Part shown: positions 52,686 to 61,262 of the stretch, in pieces
Numbering within the stretch: position 1 is the stretch's first letter
Layout of the letters: each line of letters opens with the position of its first letter
DNA from: Caldilineae bacterium
GTDB lineage: Bacteria > Chloroflexota > Anaerolineae > Epilineales > Epilineaceae
Length of the DNA stretch: 64,000 nucleotides
Assembly: GCA_020634625.1 (NCBI GenBank)
Contig: JACKBJ010000014.1
Location: 28,673-92,672 of the forward strand
Direction: 5' to 3'
The notes under the pieces: model-generated
The model's database searches: none
Seen by the model: only the letters and a program-made list of their open reading frames with translations
What the model was told of the DNA's origin: nothing
Translations under genes and position numbers: made by a program

Positions 52686-54605
52686 ATGACGCGCTATGCC
52701 GAGGTCCATGCCGGCTGGCAGGCCGACCCGCAGGCCTTCTGGGCCGAGGCGGCCGAGGCCATCGACTGGGAGCGGCGCTGGGACCGGGTCTTGGACGACG
52801 ACGCGGCGCCGATGACGCGCTGGTTCTCCGGCGCCCGGGTCAACACCTGCCACAACGCGCTCGACCGCCACGTGGCGGCCGGGCATGGCGACCGGCTGGC
52901 GCTGATCTACGACAGCCCGGTCACCGGCCGCAAGCGCGCCTACCGCTACGCCGAGCTGCGCGACGCGGTGGCGCACCTGGCCGGCGCGCTGCGGGCGCTG
53001 GGCGTCGAGCGCGGCGACCGGGTGATCGTCAACATGCCGATGGTGCCCGAGACGGTCATGGCCATGCTGGCCTGCGCCCGCATCGGGGCGGTGCACTCGG
53101 TGGTCTTCGGCGGCTTCGCCGCCAACGAGCTGGCCACGCGCATCGACGACGCCCGACCCAAGGTGGTGCTGGCGGCCAGCTGCGGCATCGAGCCCAACCG
53201 GGTGGTGCCCTACAAGCCGATGCTGGACGAGGCCATCGCGCTGGCCAGCCACAAGCCGACGGCCTGCCTGATCCTGCAGCGCCCGGAAGGACCGGCCGAG
53301 CGGGTGGCGGGCCGCGACCTGGATTGGGCCGAGACGGTGGCCGCGGCCGAGCCGGCGGACTGCGTCGCCGTCGAGGCGGGCGACCCGCTCTACATCCTCT
53401 ACACCTCCGGCACCACCGGCCAGCCCAAGGGCGTGGTGCGGGACAACGGCGGGCACCTGGTGGCCCTGGCCTGGAGCATGCGCCACATCTACGCCATGCG
53501 CCCGGGCGAGGTCTTCTGGGCCGCCTCCGACGTGGGCTGGGTGGTCGGCCACTCCTACATCGTCTACGCGCCGCTGATCGCCGGCTGCACCAGCCTGCTC
53601 TACGAGGGCAAGCCGGTCGGCACGCCCGACGCCGGCGCCTTCTGGCGCGTCATCGCCGAGCACGGCGTCGCGACCCTGTTCACCGCGCCGACGGCCTTCC
53701 GCGCCATCAAGCGCGAGGACCCCGAGGGCCGACTGATCGGCGACTACGACCTCTCGAGCCTGCGGGCGCTGTTCCTGGCCGGCGAGCGCTGCGATCCGGC
53801 CACCCTGGCCTGGGCCACCGAGCAGCTGGGCGTGCCGGTGATCGACCATTGGTGGCAGACCGAGACCGGCTGGCCCATCGCCGCCAACCCGCTGGGCATC
53901 GAGCCGCTGCCGATCAAGCCCGGCTCGGCCGGCGTGGCCATGCCCGGCTGGGACCTGCGGGTGTTGGACGCCGCGGGCGCCGAGCTGCCGCCGGGACAGA
54001 TCGGCGACGTGGTGCTGCGCCTGCCGCTGCCGCCGGGGGCCCTGACGACGCTCTGGGGCAACGACGCCGGCTATCGCGCCAAGTACCTGAGCGAGCACCC
54101 GGGCTACTACGCCACGGCCGACGCCGGCAAGCTCGACGCCGAGGGCTACGTGCACATCATGGCCCGCACCGACGACATCATCAACGTGGCCGGCCACCGC
54201 CTCTCGACCGGCCAGATGGAGGAGGTCCTGATCGCGCACCCCGACGTGGCCGAGTGCGCCGTCTTCGGCGTGGCCGACGCCATGAAGGGCGAGCTGCCGC
54301 TGGGCCTGCTGGTGCTCAACGCCGGCTGCACGCGCGATCCGGAGGCGGTCGTGCGCGAGGTGGTGCAGCGGGTGCGCGAGCGCATCGGCCCGGTGGCCGT
54401 CTTCAAGCGGGCGACGGTGGTCGAGCGCCTGCCCAAGACCCGTTCGGGCAAGATCCTGCGCGGCACCCTGCGCAAGATCGCCGACGCCGAGCCCTACACG
54501 GTGCCGGCCACCATCGACGACCCGCTGATCCTGGACGAGGTGGCGGCGGCCCTGCGGCCCCTGGGCTACGCCGAGCCGCGCGTGGCGAGCCCGGCATCCG
54601 GCTGA
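52686..54605 (+). CDS. prpE: Propionyl-CoA / acyl-CoA synthetase (ACS-type, AMP-forming)
   Basis: A 639-residue adenylate-forming ligase. N-terminal ACAS_N-like helix (YAEVHAGWQADPQAFWAEAAEAIDWERRWDRVLDDDAAPMTRWFSGARVNTCHNALDRHV). Core motifs: ILYTSGTTGQPKGVVRDNGGHL (A3), ASDVGWVVGHSYIVYAPLI, DHWWQTETGWPI, YATADAGKLDAEGYVHIMARTDDIINVAGHRLSTGQMEE (A8), and the catalytic lysine region KTRSGKILRGTLR (A10). The 'VVRDNGGH' and 'DVGWVVGHSYIVY' signature is that of PrpE-type enzymes, so propionate to propionyl-CoA is likely, but acetate is not excluded. Confidence 0.88.
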   Translation: MTRYAEVHAGWQADPQAFWAEAAEAIDWERRWDRVLDDDAAPMTRWFSGARVNTCHNALDRHVAAGHGDRLALIYDSPVTGRKRAYRYAELRDAVAHLAGALRALGVERGDRVIVNMPMVPETVMAMLACARIGAVHSVVFGGFAANELATRIDDARPKVVLAASCGIEPNRVVPYKPMLDEAIALASHKPTACLILQRPEGPAERVAGRDLDWAETVAAAEPADCVAVEAGDPLYILYTSGTTGQPKGVVRDNGGHLVALAWSMRHIYAMRPGEVFWAASDVGWVVGHSYIVYAPLIAGCTSLLYEGKPVGTPDAGAFWRVIAEHGVATLFTAPTAFRAIKREDPEGRLIGDYDLSSLRALFLAGERCDPATLAWATEQLGVPVIDHWWQTETGWPIAANPLGIEPLPIKPGSAGVAMPGWDLRVLDAAGAELPPGQIGDVVLRLPLPPGALTTLWGNDAGYRAKYLSEHPGYYATADAGKLDAEGYVHIMARTDDIINVAGHRLSTGQMEEVLIAHPDVAECAVFGVADAMKGELPLGLLVLNAGCTRDPEAVVREVVQRVRERIGPVAVFKRATVVERLPKTRSGKILRGTLRKIADAEPYTVPATIDDPLILDEVAAALRPLGYAEPRVASPASG

Positions 54606-54619
54606 GGGCGTCGCCCGCG

Positions 54620-54649
54620 TTGGACGCTCGGCCGGCCCGGTCCTACACT
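54620..54649 (+). promoter_or_regulatory. Putative promoter for M24 peptidase gene
   Basis: TTGGAC (54620-54625), 18-bp spacer, TACACT (54644-54649), 71 bp before the ATG at 54721 and 15 bp after the ligase stop. The -10 equals that in front of the Crp/Fnr gene (59845). Confidence 0.5.
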
Positions 54650-54720
54650 CAGCCGCGTCGCGGGTAGGCCCTGCCCGGCGCACCGCGGCCGCCGATTTCG
54701 ACACCGCCAAGGGGACGACC

Positions 54721-55884
54721 ATGCGCGACGAGCGCCTTGCCGAGCTGCGCGAGATCCTGATCGAGGCCGGCCTCGACGCCGTGGCCCTGGTGCCCGGACC
54801 CAACCTGCACTACTTCACCGGCGTCGCCTTTCACCTCTCCGAGCGACCGGTGCTGCTGATCCTGCCGGCGGCCGGCAGCCCGCTGCTGGTGCTGCCCGAG
54901 CTGGAGGCGATGAAGGCCGAGCAGCTGCCCTTCCCGGCGCGGGCCTTCGCCTACGACGACGTCAAGGGGCCCGAGGCGGCCGTGGCCGCGGCCCTGGCGG
55001 CGCTGAACACCATCGTCGAGCAGGAGGTGAGCGTCGACCGCGATCCGGAGGACGAGGACGGCCGGGTCTGGCTGGGCGTCGAGGGCCGGCGCATGCGCTT
55101 CCTCGAGCTGGAGCTGATGGCCCGCGGCAAGCAGCCGCCGCGCATCTTCGACGCCGACGAAGCCTTCGCCGACCTGCGCATGCTCAAGGACGCCGCGGAG
55201 CTGGCCGCCATGCGCGAGGCGGTGCGCATCGCCGAGGCGGCCATCGGGCCGGCCCTGGCCACGCTGGTGCCGGGCCAGACCAGCGAGCGGCAGCTGGCGG
55301 CCGAGCTGGTCATGCAGCTGCTGCGCGCCGGCTCGGACATGCCCTTCCCCTTCCAGCCGCACGTGGCCGCCGGCCCCGGCGGCGCCAGCCCGCACCACGC
55401 GCCGGGCGACCGCGCCATCCAGCCGGGCGACCTGGTGATCGTCGACTGGGGCGCCAGCCACGGGCAGTACTTCTCGGACATCACCCGCACCTACGTCGTG
55501 GCGGGGGCCGAGCCGCACCCCGACCTGATGGCGGCCTACGCCGCCGTCCTGGCGGCCAACGCCGCCGGCCGGGCGGCGGTGCGGCCGGGGGTCACCGGCG
55601 AGGCGGTCGACGCCGCGGCGCGCGCGGCGATCGAGGCCGAGGAGCTGGGCGCCTACTTCATCCATCGCACCGGCCACGGCCTGGGCCTCGAGGTCCACGA
55701 GGAGCCGGACATGAAGGCCGGCAGCGACGTCTACCTCGAACCGGGCATGACCTTCACCATCGAGCCCGGCGTCTACCTGCCCGGCCTGGGCGGCGTGCGC
55801 ATCGAGGACGACGTCGTGGTCACCGAGCGGGGCTGCGAGAGCCTGACCACGCTGCCCCGGGAGCTGACGGTCATCGGCGGCTGA
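54721..55884 (+). CDS. M24-family Xaa-Pro aminopeptidase
   Basis: A 387-residue metallopeptidase of the M24 fold. N-terminal creatinase-like domain (MRDERLAELREILIEAGLDAVALVPGPNLHYFTGV), then the pita-bread catalytic domain with ligands D (LVIVDWGASHG), D (SDITRTY), H (HRTGHGLGLEVHE), E (TIEPGVYLPG) and E (VRIEDDVVVTE). It removes N-terminal residues preceding proline. ATG 54721 begins right after ACGACC with no strong SD. Its 3' end overlaps the opposite-strand REC-DUF3052 gene by 14 bp. Confidence 0.92.
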   Translation: MRDERLAELREILIEAGLDAVALVPGPNLHYFTGVAFHLSERPVLLILPAAGSPLLVLPELEAMKAEQLPFPARAFAYDDVKGPEAAVAAALAALNTIVEQEVSVDRDPEDEDGRVWLGVEGRRMRFLELELMARGKQPPRIFDADEAFADLRMLKDAAELAAMREAVRIAEAAIGPALATLVPGQTSERQLAAELVMQLLRAGSDMPFPFQPHVAAGPGGASPHHAPGDRAIQPGDLVIVDWGASHGQYFSDITRTYVVAGAEPHPDLMAAYAAVLAANAAGRAAVRPGVTGEAVDAAARAAIEAEELGAYFIHRTGHGLGLEVHEEPDMKAGSDVYLEPGMTFTIEPGVYLPGLGGVRIEDDVVVTERGCESLTTLPRELTVIGG

Positions 55885-56701
55885 GGCCGGGGCGCCGGCG
55901 GACGGCGCCGCGCCGGGCGAAGCAGAGGCCGGACCAGGTCGCGTCGATGGCGCAGACCTTGTAGTCGACCAGGCCGTGGGCCAGGCCATGGGCGCGGACC
56001 TCGGCGTCGCCCAGGTCCTGCTGCAGGCCGGAGGCCTTCTTGGGCCAGGCCAGCCAGAGCCGGCCGCCCTCGCGCATGGCCTCGGCGGCGGCCGGAAAGC
56101 GCTGCGTCAGCGCCTGGCGCGAGACGCAGAACAGCAGGATCACGTCCGCGCCGCCCGTCGGCGCTCCGCGCTGGACCGAGGCCCCCTCCGGCAGCGCCCC
56201 CAGCGTCCGCTCGAAGTCCGCCGGCGCGTCCAGCAGGCGGACCCCGTCGCCCGGCTTGATGCCCAGCTTCTTGGGCAGGGGGGTGCCCGAGTAGCCGGCC
56301 ATCGTGCCCGGCACGGCGGGCGCCGCGGGCGGATGGGCGAGGGCCTCGGCCAGATCCGCCTCGATGGCGTCCCAGTCGGTGTAGGTCGCGTCCGGCAGCA
56401 GCGCCCGCGTCCGCGCGACCGCCTCGGCTTTCCCGCCGACGAAGACGAGCACCGCGGCGCGCGTGTCCTTCTGCCGGCGCAGCCAGCCGCCCAGCTCGCG
56501 GCCATGCGAGGGCAGCCGCCCCAGGTCGATCACGAAGGCCGCCGGCGGATCCTCGCGCAGCCGGGCATGGCCGTCCGGCTGGCCGTGCAGCGCCACCGCG
56601 TAGCCGAGGCCGCGCAGGCGCTCGGCCAGCGGCTCGGCCTCGGCCGCCTTCCAGTGGACGAGGGTCACCCGCTGCCGGGTGCCGCGCTCAGGGTCGCCCA
56701 A
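55871..56701 (-). CDS. REC-like domain fused to DUF3052
   Basis: A 276-residue protein. Residues ~1-125 look like a receiver fold without the standard phosphoacceptor (VTLVHWKAAEAEPLAERLRGLGYAVAL.., AAFVIDLGRLPSHGRELGGWLRR, AVLVFVGGKAEAVARTRALLPDATYTDW). Residues ~135-265 are DUF3052: GYSGTPLPKKLGIKPGDGVRLL, FERTLGALPEGASVQRG, GGRLWLAWPKKASGLQQDLGDAEVRAHGLAHGLVDYKVCAIDATWSGLCFARR. The joining of these domains is uncommon. Its start overlaps the vWA stop by 14 bp on the same strand, so both are probably co-transcribed. Confidence 0.85.
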   Translation of the reverse strand: MGDPERGTRQRVTLVHWKAAEAEPLAERLRGLGYAVALHGQPDGHARLREDPPAAFVIDLGRLPSHGRELGGWLRRQKDTRAAVLVFVGGKAEAVARTRALLPDATYTDWDAIEADLAEALAHPPAAPAVPGTMAGYSGTPLPKKLGIKPGDGVRLLDAPADFERTLGALPEGASVQRGAPTGGADVILLFCVSRQALTQRFPAAAEAMREGGRLWLAWPKKASGLQQDLGDAEVRAHGLAHGLVDYKVCAIDATWSGLCFARRGAVRRRPGLSRR

Positions 56702-58640
56702 GGATCACCCCACCCGGACAGGGCAGGTCGCCCGCCAGCCCGGCGTAGATCGCCGCCAGGTCGTCGGCGCTGGGCGCCTCCAGGTAGAGCTCGCCGCGGG
56801 TCGCCACCCGGCGCAGAAGCTCCGGGTCGACGTCCTCGCCCAGGCCCACCGCGTAGATCGTGATGCCCGCCCTTCGGGCTCGGTCGGCGGCCGCGAGCAC
56901 CGCGGCCTCGGTGCCGCCGTCGGGACGGCCGTCGGTCAAGAGCACGATCACCGCGTTGTCGGCCTCGCGCCCGAGGCCGCCCGCTTCCACCAGCTGATCG
57001 ACCGCCCGGTCCAGCGCCAGATCGATGCGCGTGCCCGAGTCGGTCGCGATGCTGGCGATGGCCGCCTGCAGGGCAGCCAGGTCGTCGATCAGCGGGCTGA
57101 CCAGACGGGCCTCGTGGTTGAAGGCGATCACCGACGCGCGATCGCTGTCCGGATCGAGCAGGCCGACGAAGCGGCTGGCCGCCTGCCGCGCCGCCTCGAT
57201 CTTGGACCGGTCCCCGCTGATCTGATCCATCGAGCTCGAGGCGTCCACCACCAGCACCACGTCCGTGCTGCGCTCGGCCACCTTGCAGACCCGCCGCGCC
57301 ACCAGGGGCAGGTAGGCCCGGACGGTCTGGGGGGTCGCGCTGGGCGGGGGCGTGACGCTGGCCGGAGGCTCGGTCGGCGTCGCGCTTGGCGGCGGGCTTG
57401 GCGAGACCTCGGGCGTCGGCGTGACCGTCGGCGTCTCGGTCGGCTCGGGGCTCGGCGTGGCGGTCGGCGTCGACGTCTCGACGATGCAGGGCCCGACCTC
57501 GAGATCGCGGAGCGGGACCGGAACCGGGTCGGCACTGCGGCCCAGGCTGTCGACGAAGCTGACCTGGCTGCCCGCGACGCGCAGGGGCAGCCGGCCCTCC
57601 CGGCCCGGCCGGATCGTGTAGCTGGCGGTGACCACCTGGGCCCGGCTCAGGCCGGCGAAGCCGAAGCTGATGCGCGGCAGGGCCAGGACCGGGGCCGGCC
57701 GGCCCGAGCCGGCCTGGTACTGGATGTCCGGGCCCAGCCACTCCAACAGGCTCAGCGTGTCGAGCCCGAGCGCGCCGCCCTGGGCGACCAGGCCGGCCAC
57801 CGCCGGCGGGACCCGGCTGGCCTGCCGGCCCTCGAAGTAGAAGTCGCGGTTGCTGACGATCTGCCGGTAGGAGCTGTTGCAGGTCTCGCGATCCGACTCG
57901 GTGTAGCAGACCGCCATCACGTGCATGCCCTTGCCCTTGGCGCGGGCGCCGGCGGCGCGGGCCGCCTGCTCGCAGCCGGCCACGGTCGCGTCGCAGCCGT
58001 CGCCGTAGAGCAGGATGATCTCGATCGGCGAGATCCCTGGCCGGCGGGCGTTCTCCAGCATCTGGCTGGCCGCGTCGATGGCCTCGCCCGGGTCCTCGCC
58101 CAGGTCGCTGGCCAGGAAGCGCACGCCGTTGGCGGCGCCCAGCACGCGGCCCTTGTCGTGGGTCAGCTCGGTCTCGACCGTCACGCGGAAGCCGTGCGAG
58201 ATCACCGCGCCCTTGGTCTCGGGATCGAGGTCGAAGTCGATCTCGTCGAGCACCTTGCGGACGTTCTGCTGGATCTGCTTGAGGATGTCGCTGACCGAGG
58301 GGTCGGCGATCGACTTGGAGCGGTCGATGGCGACGACCAGGCGCACCGGCAAGTGCGTCGGGCAGCTCAAGGCCAGGGTCACCGTCACGTCCGCGCTGTC
58401 GCAGATGCGCGGCTGCTCGGGCTGGAGCGTCTCGCGCAGCGCCAGGCTGCAGGCGCTGGCGCTGCCGCCGGTGGCGCCCTGCAGCGGGGCCAGCGGGGCC
58501 GCCGGGGATCCTCCGTCGGCGGCGCCCTTGGGCGCGGCGGCGGGCGCGTCCGGCCGCGCGGCGACCAGGCCGGTGCCGAGCAGGCCGATCGTCAGGCAGG
58601 CGAGCAGGCTCGCGGACAGGGCGGGCAGGGGGTGCTTCAC
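56688..58640 (-). CDS. Exported protein with two von Willebrand A domains
   Basis: A 650-residue protein starting at GTG 58640 (AAGGA upstream), with signal peptide KHPLPALSASLLACLTIGLLGTGLVA. First vWA-like domain (~90-280: VRLVVAIDRSKSIADPS.., IEIILLYGDGCDATVAGCEQ), a beta region, a Pro/Thr linker (TATPSPEPTETPTVTPTPE), the 'RAYLPLVARR' tail motif, and then a second vWA (VVLVVDASSSMDQISGDRSK, with DxSxS MIDAS, AVIVLLTDGRPDGGT). The tail motif usually ends proteins of this phylum but here it is internal. A metal-dependent adhesion or scaffold role is likely. Confidence 0.85.
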   Translation of the reverse strand: MKHPLPALSASLLACLTIGLLGTGLVAARPDAPAAAPKGAADGGSPAAPLAPLQGATGGSASACSLALRETLQPEQPRICDSADVTVTLALSCPTHLPVRLVVAIDRSKSIADPSVSDILKQIQQNVRKVLDEIDFDLDPETKGAVISHGFRVTVETELTHDKGRVLGAANGVRFLASDLGEDPGEAIDAASQMLENARRPGISPIEIILLYGDGCDATVAGCEQAARAAGARAKGKGMHVMAVCYTESDRETCNSSYRQIVSNRDFYFEGRQASRVPPAVAGLVAQGGALGLDTLSLLEWLGPDIQYQAGSGRPAPVLALPRISFGFAGLSRAQVVTASYTIRPGREGRLPLRVAGSQVSFVDSLGRSADPVPVPLRDLEVGPCIVETSTPTATPSPEPTETPTVTPTPEVSPSPPPSATPTEPPASVTPPPSATPQTVRAYLPLVARRVCKVAERSTDVVLVVDASSSMDQISGDRSKIEAARQAASRFVGLLDPDSDRASVIAFNHEARLVSPLIDDLAALQAAIASIATDSGTRIDLALDRAVDQLVEAGGLGREADNAVIVLLTDGRPDGGTEAAVLAAADRARRAGITIYAVGLGEDVDPELLRRVATRGELYLEAPSADDLAAIYAGLAGDLPCPGGVILGRP

Positions 58641-58730
58641 GGGCGGGGTCCTTTTCCTGGGCTGCGGGAGGCGCGGCGGGACCGGGCTGGAGCGGGCTCG
58701 ACCCTGCCGGCAGGGCATCCGACGGGGCCC

Positions 58731-58757
58731 ATTGTATCCCAAGCCGCGCCGCTTGGG
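58731..58757 (-). promoter_or_regulatory. Possible promoter and overlapping palindrome for vWA gene
   Basis: TACAAT on the minus strand (58736-58731) about 90 bp before the vWA GTG, with no clear -35. The adjacent CCCAAGC-cgcgcc-GCTTGGG palindrome (58738-58757) covers the position of the -35, as for a repressor or activator site. Confidence 0.4.
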
Positions 58758-58934
58758 ACAGGCTTTGCCCGGGATTTTGGGCAACGCGGCGGTGGCGCGC
58801 GGCGGGCCCGCCGCCCCATGCAACCCCGGTCGACGACCGGACGTAGATCGGGGCATTGGCCGGAGCCGCGAGGATGGCGGCTCGTAGCCGCCGAGGGGCC
58901 GCAAGCGGCCCCGCCCTGGATGGAGGTTTGGACC

Positions 58935-59807
58935 ATGGTGCTGCCCTTCCTGTTCACCGTCGATCAGCAGACCGCGCGCGTGGTGCAGCGCTTCGGCAAG
59001 TTCGCGCGGGTGGCCGGTCCGGGGCTGCACTACTTCAGCCCCTTCTTCGAGACCGTCTCCGAGCCGATCAACCTGCGCGTCCAGCAGCTGGACGTGCCGG
59101 TCGAGACGAAGACCGAGGACGACGTCTTCGTGCGGGTGGTCGTCTCGGTGCAGTACAACGTGCTGCCCGATCGCGTCTTCGAGGCCTTCTACAAGCTCGA
59201 CGACCCGGAGCGCCAGATCACCTCCTACGTCTTCGACGTGGTCCGCGCCCGGGTGCCGACCATCAAGCTCGACGACGTCTTCGAGAAGAAGGACGACATC
59301 GCCGAGGCCATCAAGACCGAGCTGCGCGAGGTGATGGACGACTTCGGCTACGGCATCCTCAAGGCCCTGGTGACCGACATCGACCCCGACCCCAAGGTCA
59401 AGCAGGCGATGAACGAGATCAACGCCGCCCAGCGCATGCGCATCGCGGCCACCGAGAAGGGCGAGGCCGAGCGCATCCTCAAGGTCAAGGCGGCCCAGGC
59501 CGAGGCCGAGAGCAAGGCCCTGTCGGGCAAGGGCATCGCCGACCAGCGCCGGGCGATCATCGACGGCCTGCGCGAGAGCGTCGACGAGTTCGCCCGCTCG
59601 GTGCCGGGCGCCTCGCCGCAGGACGTGATGAACATCGTGCTGCTGACCCAGTACTTCGACACGCTCAAGGAGATCGGGGCCACCTCGACCACCAACACGC
59701 TGCTCATCCCGCATTCGCCCAGCGCGGTGACCGACCTGGCGGAGCAGATCCGCAGCTCGATGCTGACCAGCGACCAGCTCGATCGCGCCATCCAAGGCAC
59801 GAGCTAG
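58935..59807 (+). CDS. SPFH / band 7 (stomatin-like) protein
   Basis: A 290-residue SPFH-domain protein. ATG 58935 has GGAGG eight bases upstream (an ATG at 58920 overlaps this SD). The N-terminal part FLFTVDQQTARVVQRFGKFARVAGPGLHYFSPFFETVSEPINLRVQQLDV is classical for stomatin/HflK-type proteins. The C-terminal part is helical (ATEKGEAERILKVKAAQAEAESKALSGKGIADQRRAIIDGL). No hydrophobic hairpin is evident, so membrane association may rely on the SPFH domain. Likely forms microdomain scaffolds. Monocistronic, followed by the Crp/Fnr region. Confidence 0.88.
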   Translation: MVLPFLFTVDQQTARVVQRFGKFARVAGPGLHYFSPFFETVSEPINLRVQQLDVPVETKTEDDVFVRVVVSVQYNVLPDRVFEAFYKLDDPERQITSYVFDVVRARVPTIKLDDVFEKKDDIAEAIKTELREVMDDFGYGILKALVTDIDPDPKVKQAMNEINAAQRMRIAATEKGEAERILKVKAAQAEAESKALSGKGIADQRRAIIDGLRESVDEFARSVPGASPQDVMNIVLLTQYFDTLKEIGATSTTNTLLIPHSPSAVTDLAEQIRSSMLTSDQLDRAIQGTS

Positions 59808-59822
59808 CGCCGCGGGCCCGGC

Positions 59823-59850
59823 TTGCGGCGGGACCGACCGGTGATACACT
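59823..59850 (+). promoter_or_regulatory. Promoter of Crp/Fnr gene
   Basis: TTGCGG (59823-59828), 16-bp spacer, TACACT (59845-59850). The predicted transcription start (about 59857) falls in the large palindrome, so a bound regulator would block it. Confidence 0.55.
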
Positions 59851-59852
59851 CA

Positions 59853-59884
59853 CGCGGCCGTGACGCGAGGTCGTCACGGCCGCG
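59853..59884. promoter_or_regulatory. 12-bp-arm palindrome at the Crp/Fnr transcription start
   Basis: CGCGGCCGTGAC (59853-59864) and GTCACGGCCGCG (59873-59884) are perfect inverted copies around an 8-nt centre. The inner GTGAC..GTCAC recalls Crp/Fnr half-sites (TGTGA-N6-TCACA), but the spacing is 4 bp wider. It overlaps the likely +1, consistent with autorepression, or alternatively a 5' RNA hairpin. Confidence 0.55.
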
Positions 59885-59912
59885 CGAGCGTTCGACCAAG
59901 GAGGGGCCGCGG

Positions 59913-59957
59913 ATGAGGCTGCAGGGGAGCCGCTCGTACCGAGACGCGGCGCGGTGA
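59913..59957 (+). CDS. 14-residue leader peptide coupled to Crp/Fnr gene
   Basis: ATG 59913 has the strong SD AAGGAGGGG six bases upstream, whereas the downstream gene has no own SD. The peptide is MRLQGSRSYRDAAR, and its TGA stop (59955-59957) overlaps the regulator's GTG start (59954-59956). This arrangement indicates translational coupling; the peptide itself may have no separate role. Confidence 0.5.
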   Translation: MRLQGSRSYRDAAR

Positions 59958-60715
59958 TCGACGCCGACGGAGGCGCCAGCGCCCTGCTGCGCGGCCTCGG
60001 GCTCTGCAAGGGCCTGGACGAGGCCGGTCTGGCGGCGATGGCGGCCGCCGCGCAGCCGCGCCGGCTGGCGGCCGGCGACTTCCTGCTGTACCAGGATCAG
60101 CCGGCCGAGCGCTTCTACGTGGTGACCCGCGGCCGGCTGCGTCTGAGCCAGGTGACGGCCGAGGGCCACCAGGTGATCATGGGCTTCGTCGGGCCGGGCG
60201 GCGCGGTCGGGATCATCGCCGTCCTGGGCGGCATCGACTTCCCGGTCTCGGCCGAGGCGGTCGAGGAGGCCGAGCTGCTGGGCTGGGAGGGCGCGGCCGT
60301 GGCCCAGCTGATGCTGCAGCATCCGCGGCTGGCGGTGAACGGCATGGCGGTGGTGGCCGGCCGCTTCCGCCACGTGATGGACCAGCTGCGCGAGCTGTCC
60401 ACCGAGCGGGTCGAGCGCCGCATCGCGCGGGCGCTCCTGCGCCTGGCGAACCAGGCCGGCCGGCGCACCGAGCAGGGCATCCTGATCGACATGCCGCTCT
60501 CGCGCCAGGACCTGGCCGAGATGACCGGCACGACGCTCTTCACGGTGAGCCGCACGATGAAGGCCTGGGAGGGTCGCGGCATCGTCCGCTCGGGGCGCAT
60601 GGAGGTCTGCATCTGTCAGCCGCACGCGCTGGCGGTGATCGCCGAGGATCTGGCCACGAGCGAGCCGACGACGTCGACGCCCGACGCGCACGACCCCGAC
60701 GTTCCGCGTGGTTGA
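59954..60715 (+). CDS. Crp/Fnr-family transcriptional regulator
   Basis: A 253-residue regulator. Cyclic-nucleotide-binding-like domain (GDFLLYQDQPAERFYVVTRGRLRLSQVTAEGHQVIMGFVGPGGAVGIIAVLGG, residues ~35-95), a long dimerisation helix, then a winged HTH (DMPLSRQDLAEMTGTTLFTVSRTMKAWEGRGIVRSGRMEV, ~175-215). The Arg-Ser/Thr phosphate pocket of true cAMP receptors is not obvious, and no Cys cluster is present, so the signal is unknown. Start GTG 59954 is inferred from coupling to the leader peptide. An ICMT-like gene overlaps its stop. Confidence 0.85.
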   Translation: MIDADGGASALLRGLGLCKGLDEAGLAAMAAAAQPRRLAAGDFLLYQDQPAERFYVVTRGRLRLSQVTAEGHQVIMGFVGPGGAVGIIAVLGGIDFPVSAEAVEEAELLGWEGAAVAQLMLQHPRLAVNGMAVVAGRFRHVMDQLRELSTERVERRIARALLRLANQAGRRTEQGILIDMPLSRQDLAEMTGTTLFTVSRTMKAWEGRGIVRSGRMEVCICQPHALAVIAEDLATSEPTTSTPDAHDPDVPRG

Positions 60716-61262
60716 GCGCCGCCTGGACATGCTGCTGCGCTTCGCGCGGAGCCTGCGTGACCCCTGGGTCCTCGGCCAGCTGGCGTTGTTTGCGCTGGTC
60801 GGCGGCGGCGTCCAGCTTGCGGGCGATCGCCTGGCTGGCCCGCCGGCCCCGGGCAGCCGCCCGGCGGCGCTGACGCTGATGATCCTGGCCACCCTGCTGA
60901 TCCTGGCTGCCAGCCAGGGGCTGGGCCGCAGCTTGACGCCGACGGTGGTGCCGGTCGTGGACGGCCAGCTGGTCACCCACGGGCTCTACGCCTGGCTGCG
61001 ACACCCGATCTACCTGGCGGTGATCCTGATGTTGACGGGCATGGCCCTGCTCAGCGGCCGCTGGTGGGCTGGCCTGCTGGTGGCGCCGTTGGCCTACGCC
61101 TACTTCGACCGCAAGGCGGCGGTCGAGGAGCGGCTGCTCGAGGCCCGCTATCCGGAGTACGCGGCCTATCGGGCGCGCGTGGGCAAGCTGCTGCCGCGGC
61201 TCAGCCCCGCATCTCCAGAAGCTGGCCGTAGTTGCCATCCGGGTCGACGAAGGTCGAGATGA
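60708..61262 (+). CDS. Isoprenylcysteine carboxyl methyltransferase-like membrane enzyme
   Basis: A 184-residue protein with about four transmembrane segments and the C-terminal PEMT/ICMT motif: VTHGLYAWLRHPIYLAVILMLTGMALLSG, then AYFDRKAAVEERLLEARYPEYAAYRARV (E-E-x2-L and Y-x-Y). Such enzymes methylate prenylcysteine or lipid substrates with SAM. The start GTG 60708 overlaps the regulator stop; an ATG at 60729 is also possible. Its last ~60 bp overlap the convergent VOC gene. Confidence 0.75.
   Translation: MVERRLDMLLRFARSLRDPWVLGQLALFALVGGGVQLAGDRLAGPPAPGSRPAALTLMILATLLILAASQGLGRSLTPTVVPVVDGQLVTHGLYAWLRHPIYLAVILMLTGMALLSGRWWAGLLVAPLAYAYFDRKAAVEERLLEARYPEYAAYRARVGKLLPRLSPASPEAGRSCHPGRRRSR

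Noticed and set aside
52452..54803. 783-residue minus-strand frame over the acyl-CoA synthetase
   Set aside because: It is the antisense shadow of the ligase; composition is His/Gly/Arg/Asp-rich and there is no start signal. The plus-strand gene has all adenylate-forming motifs.
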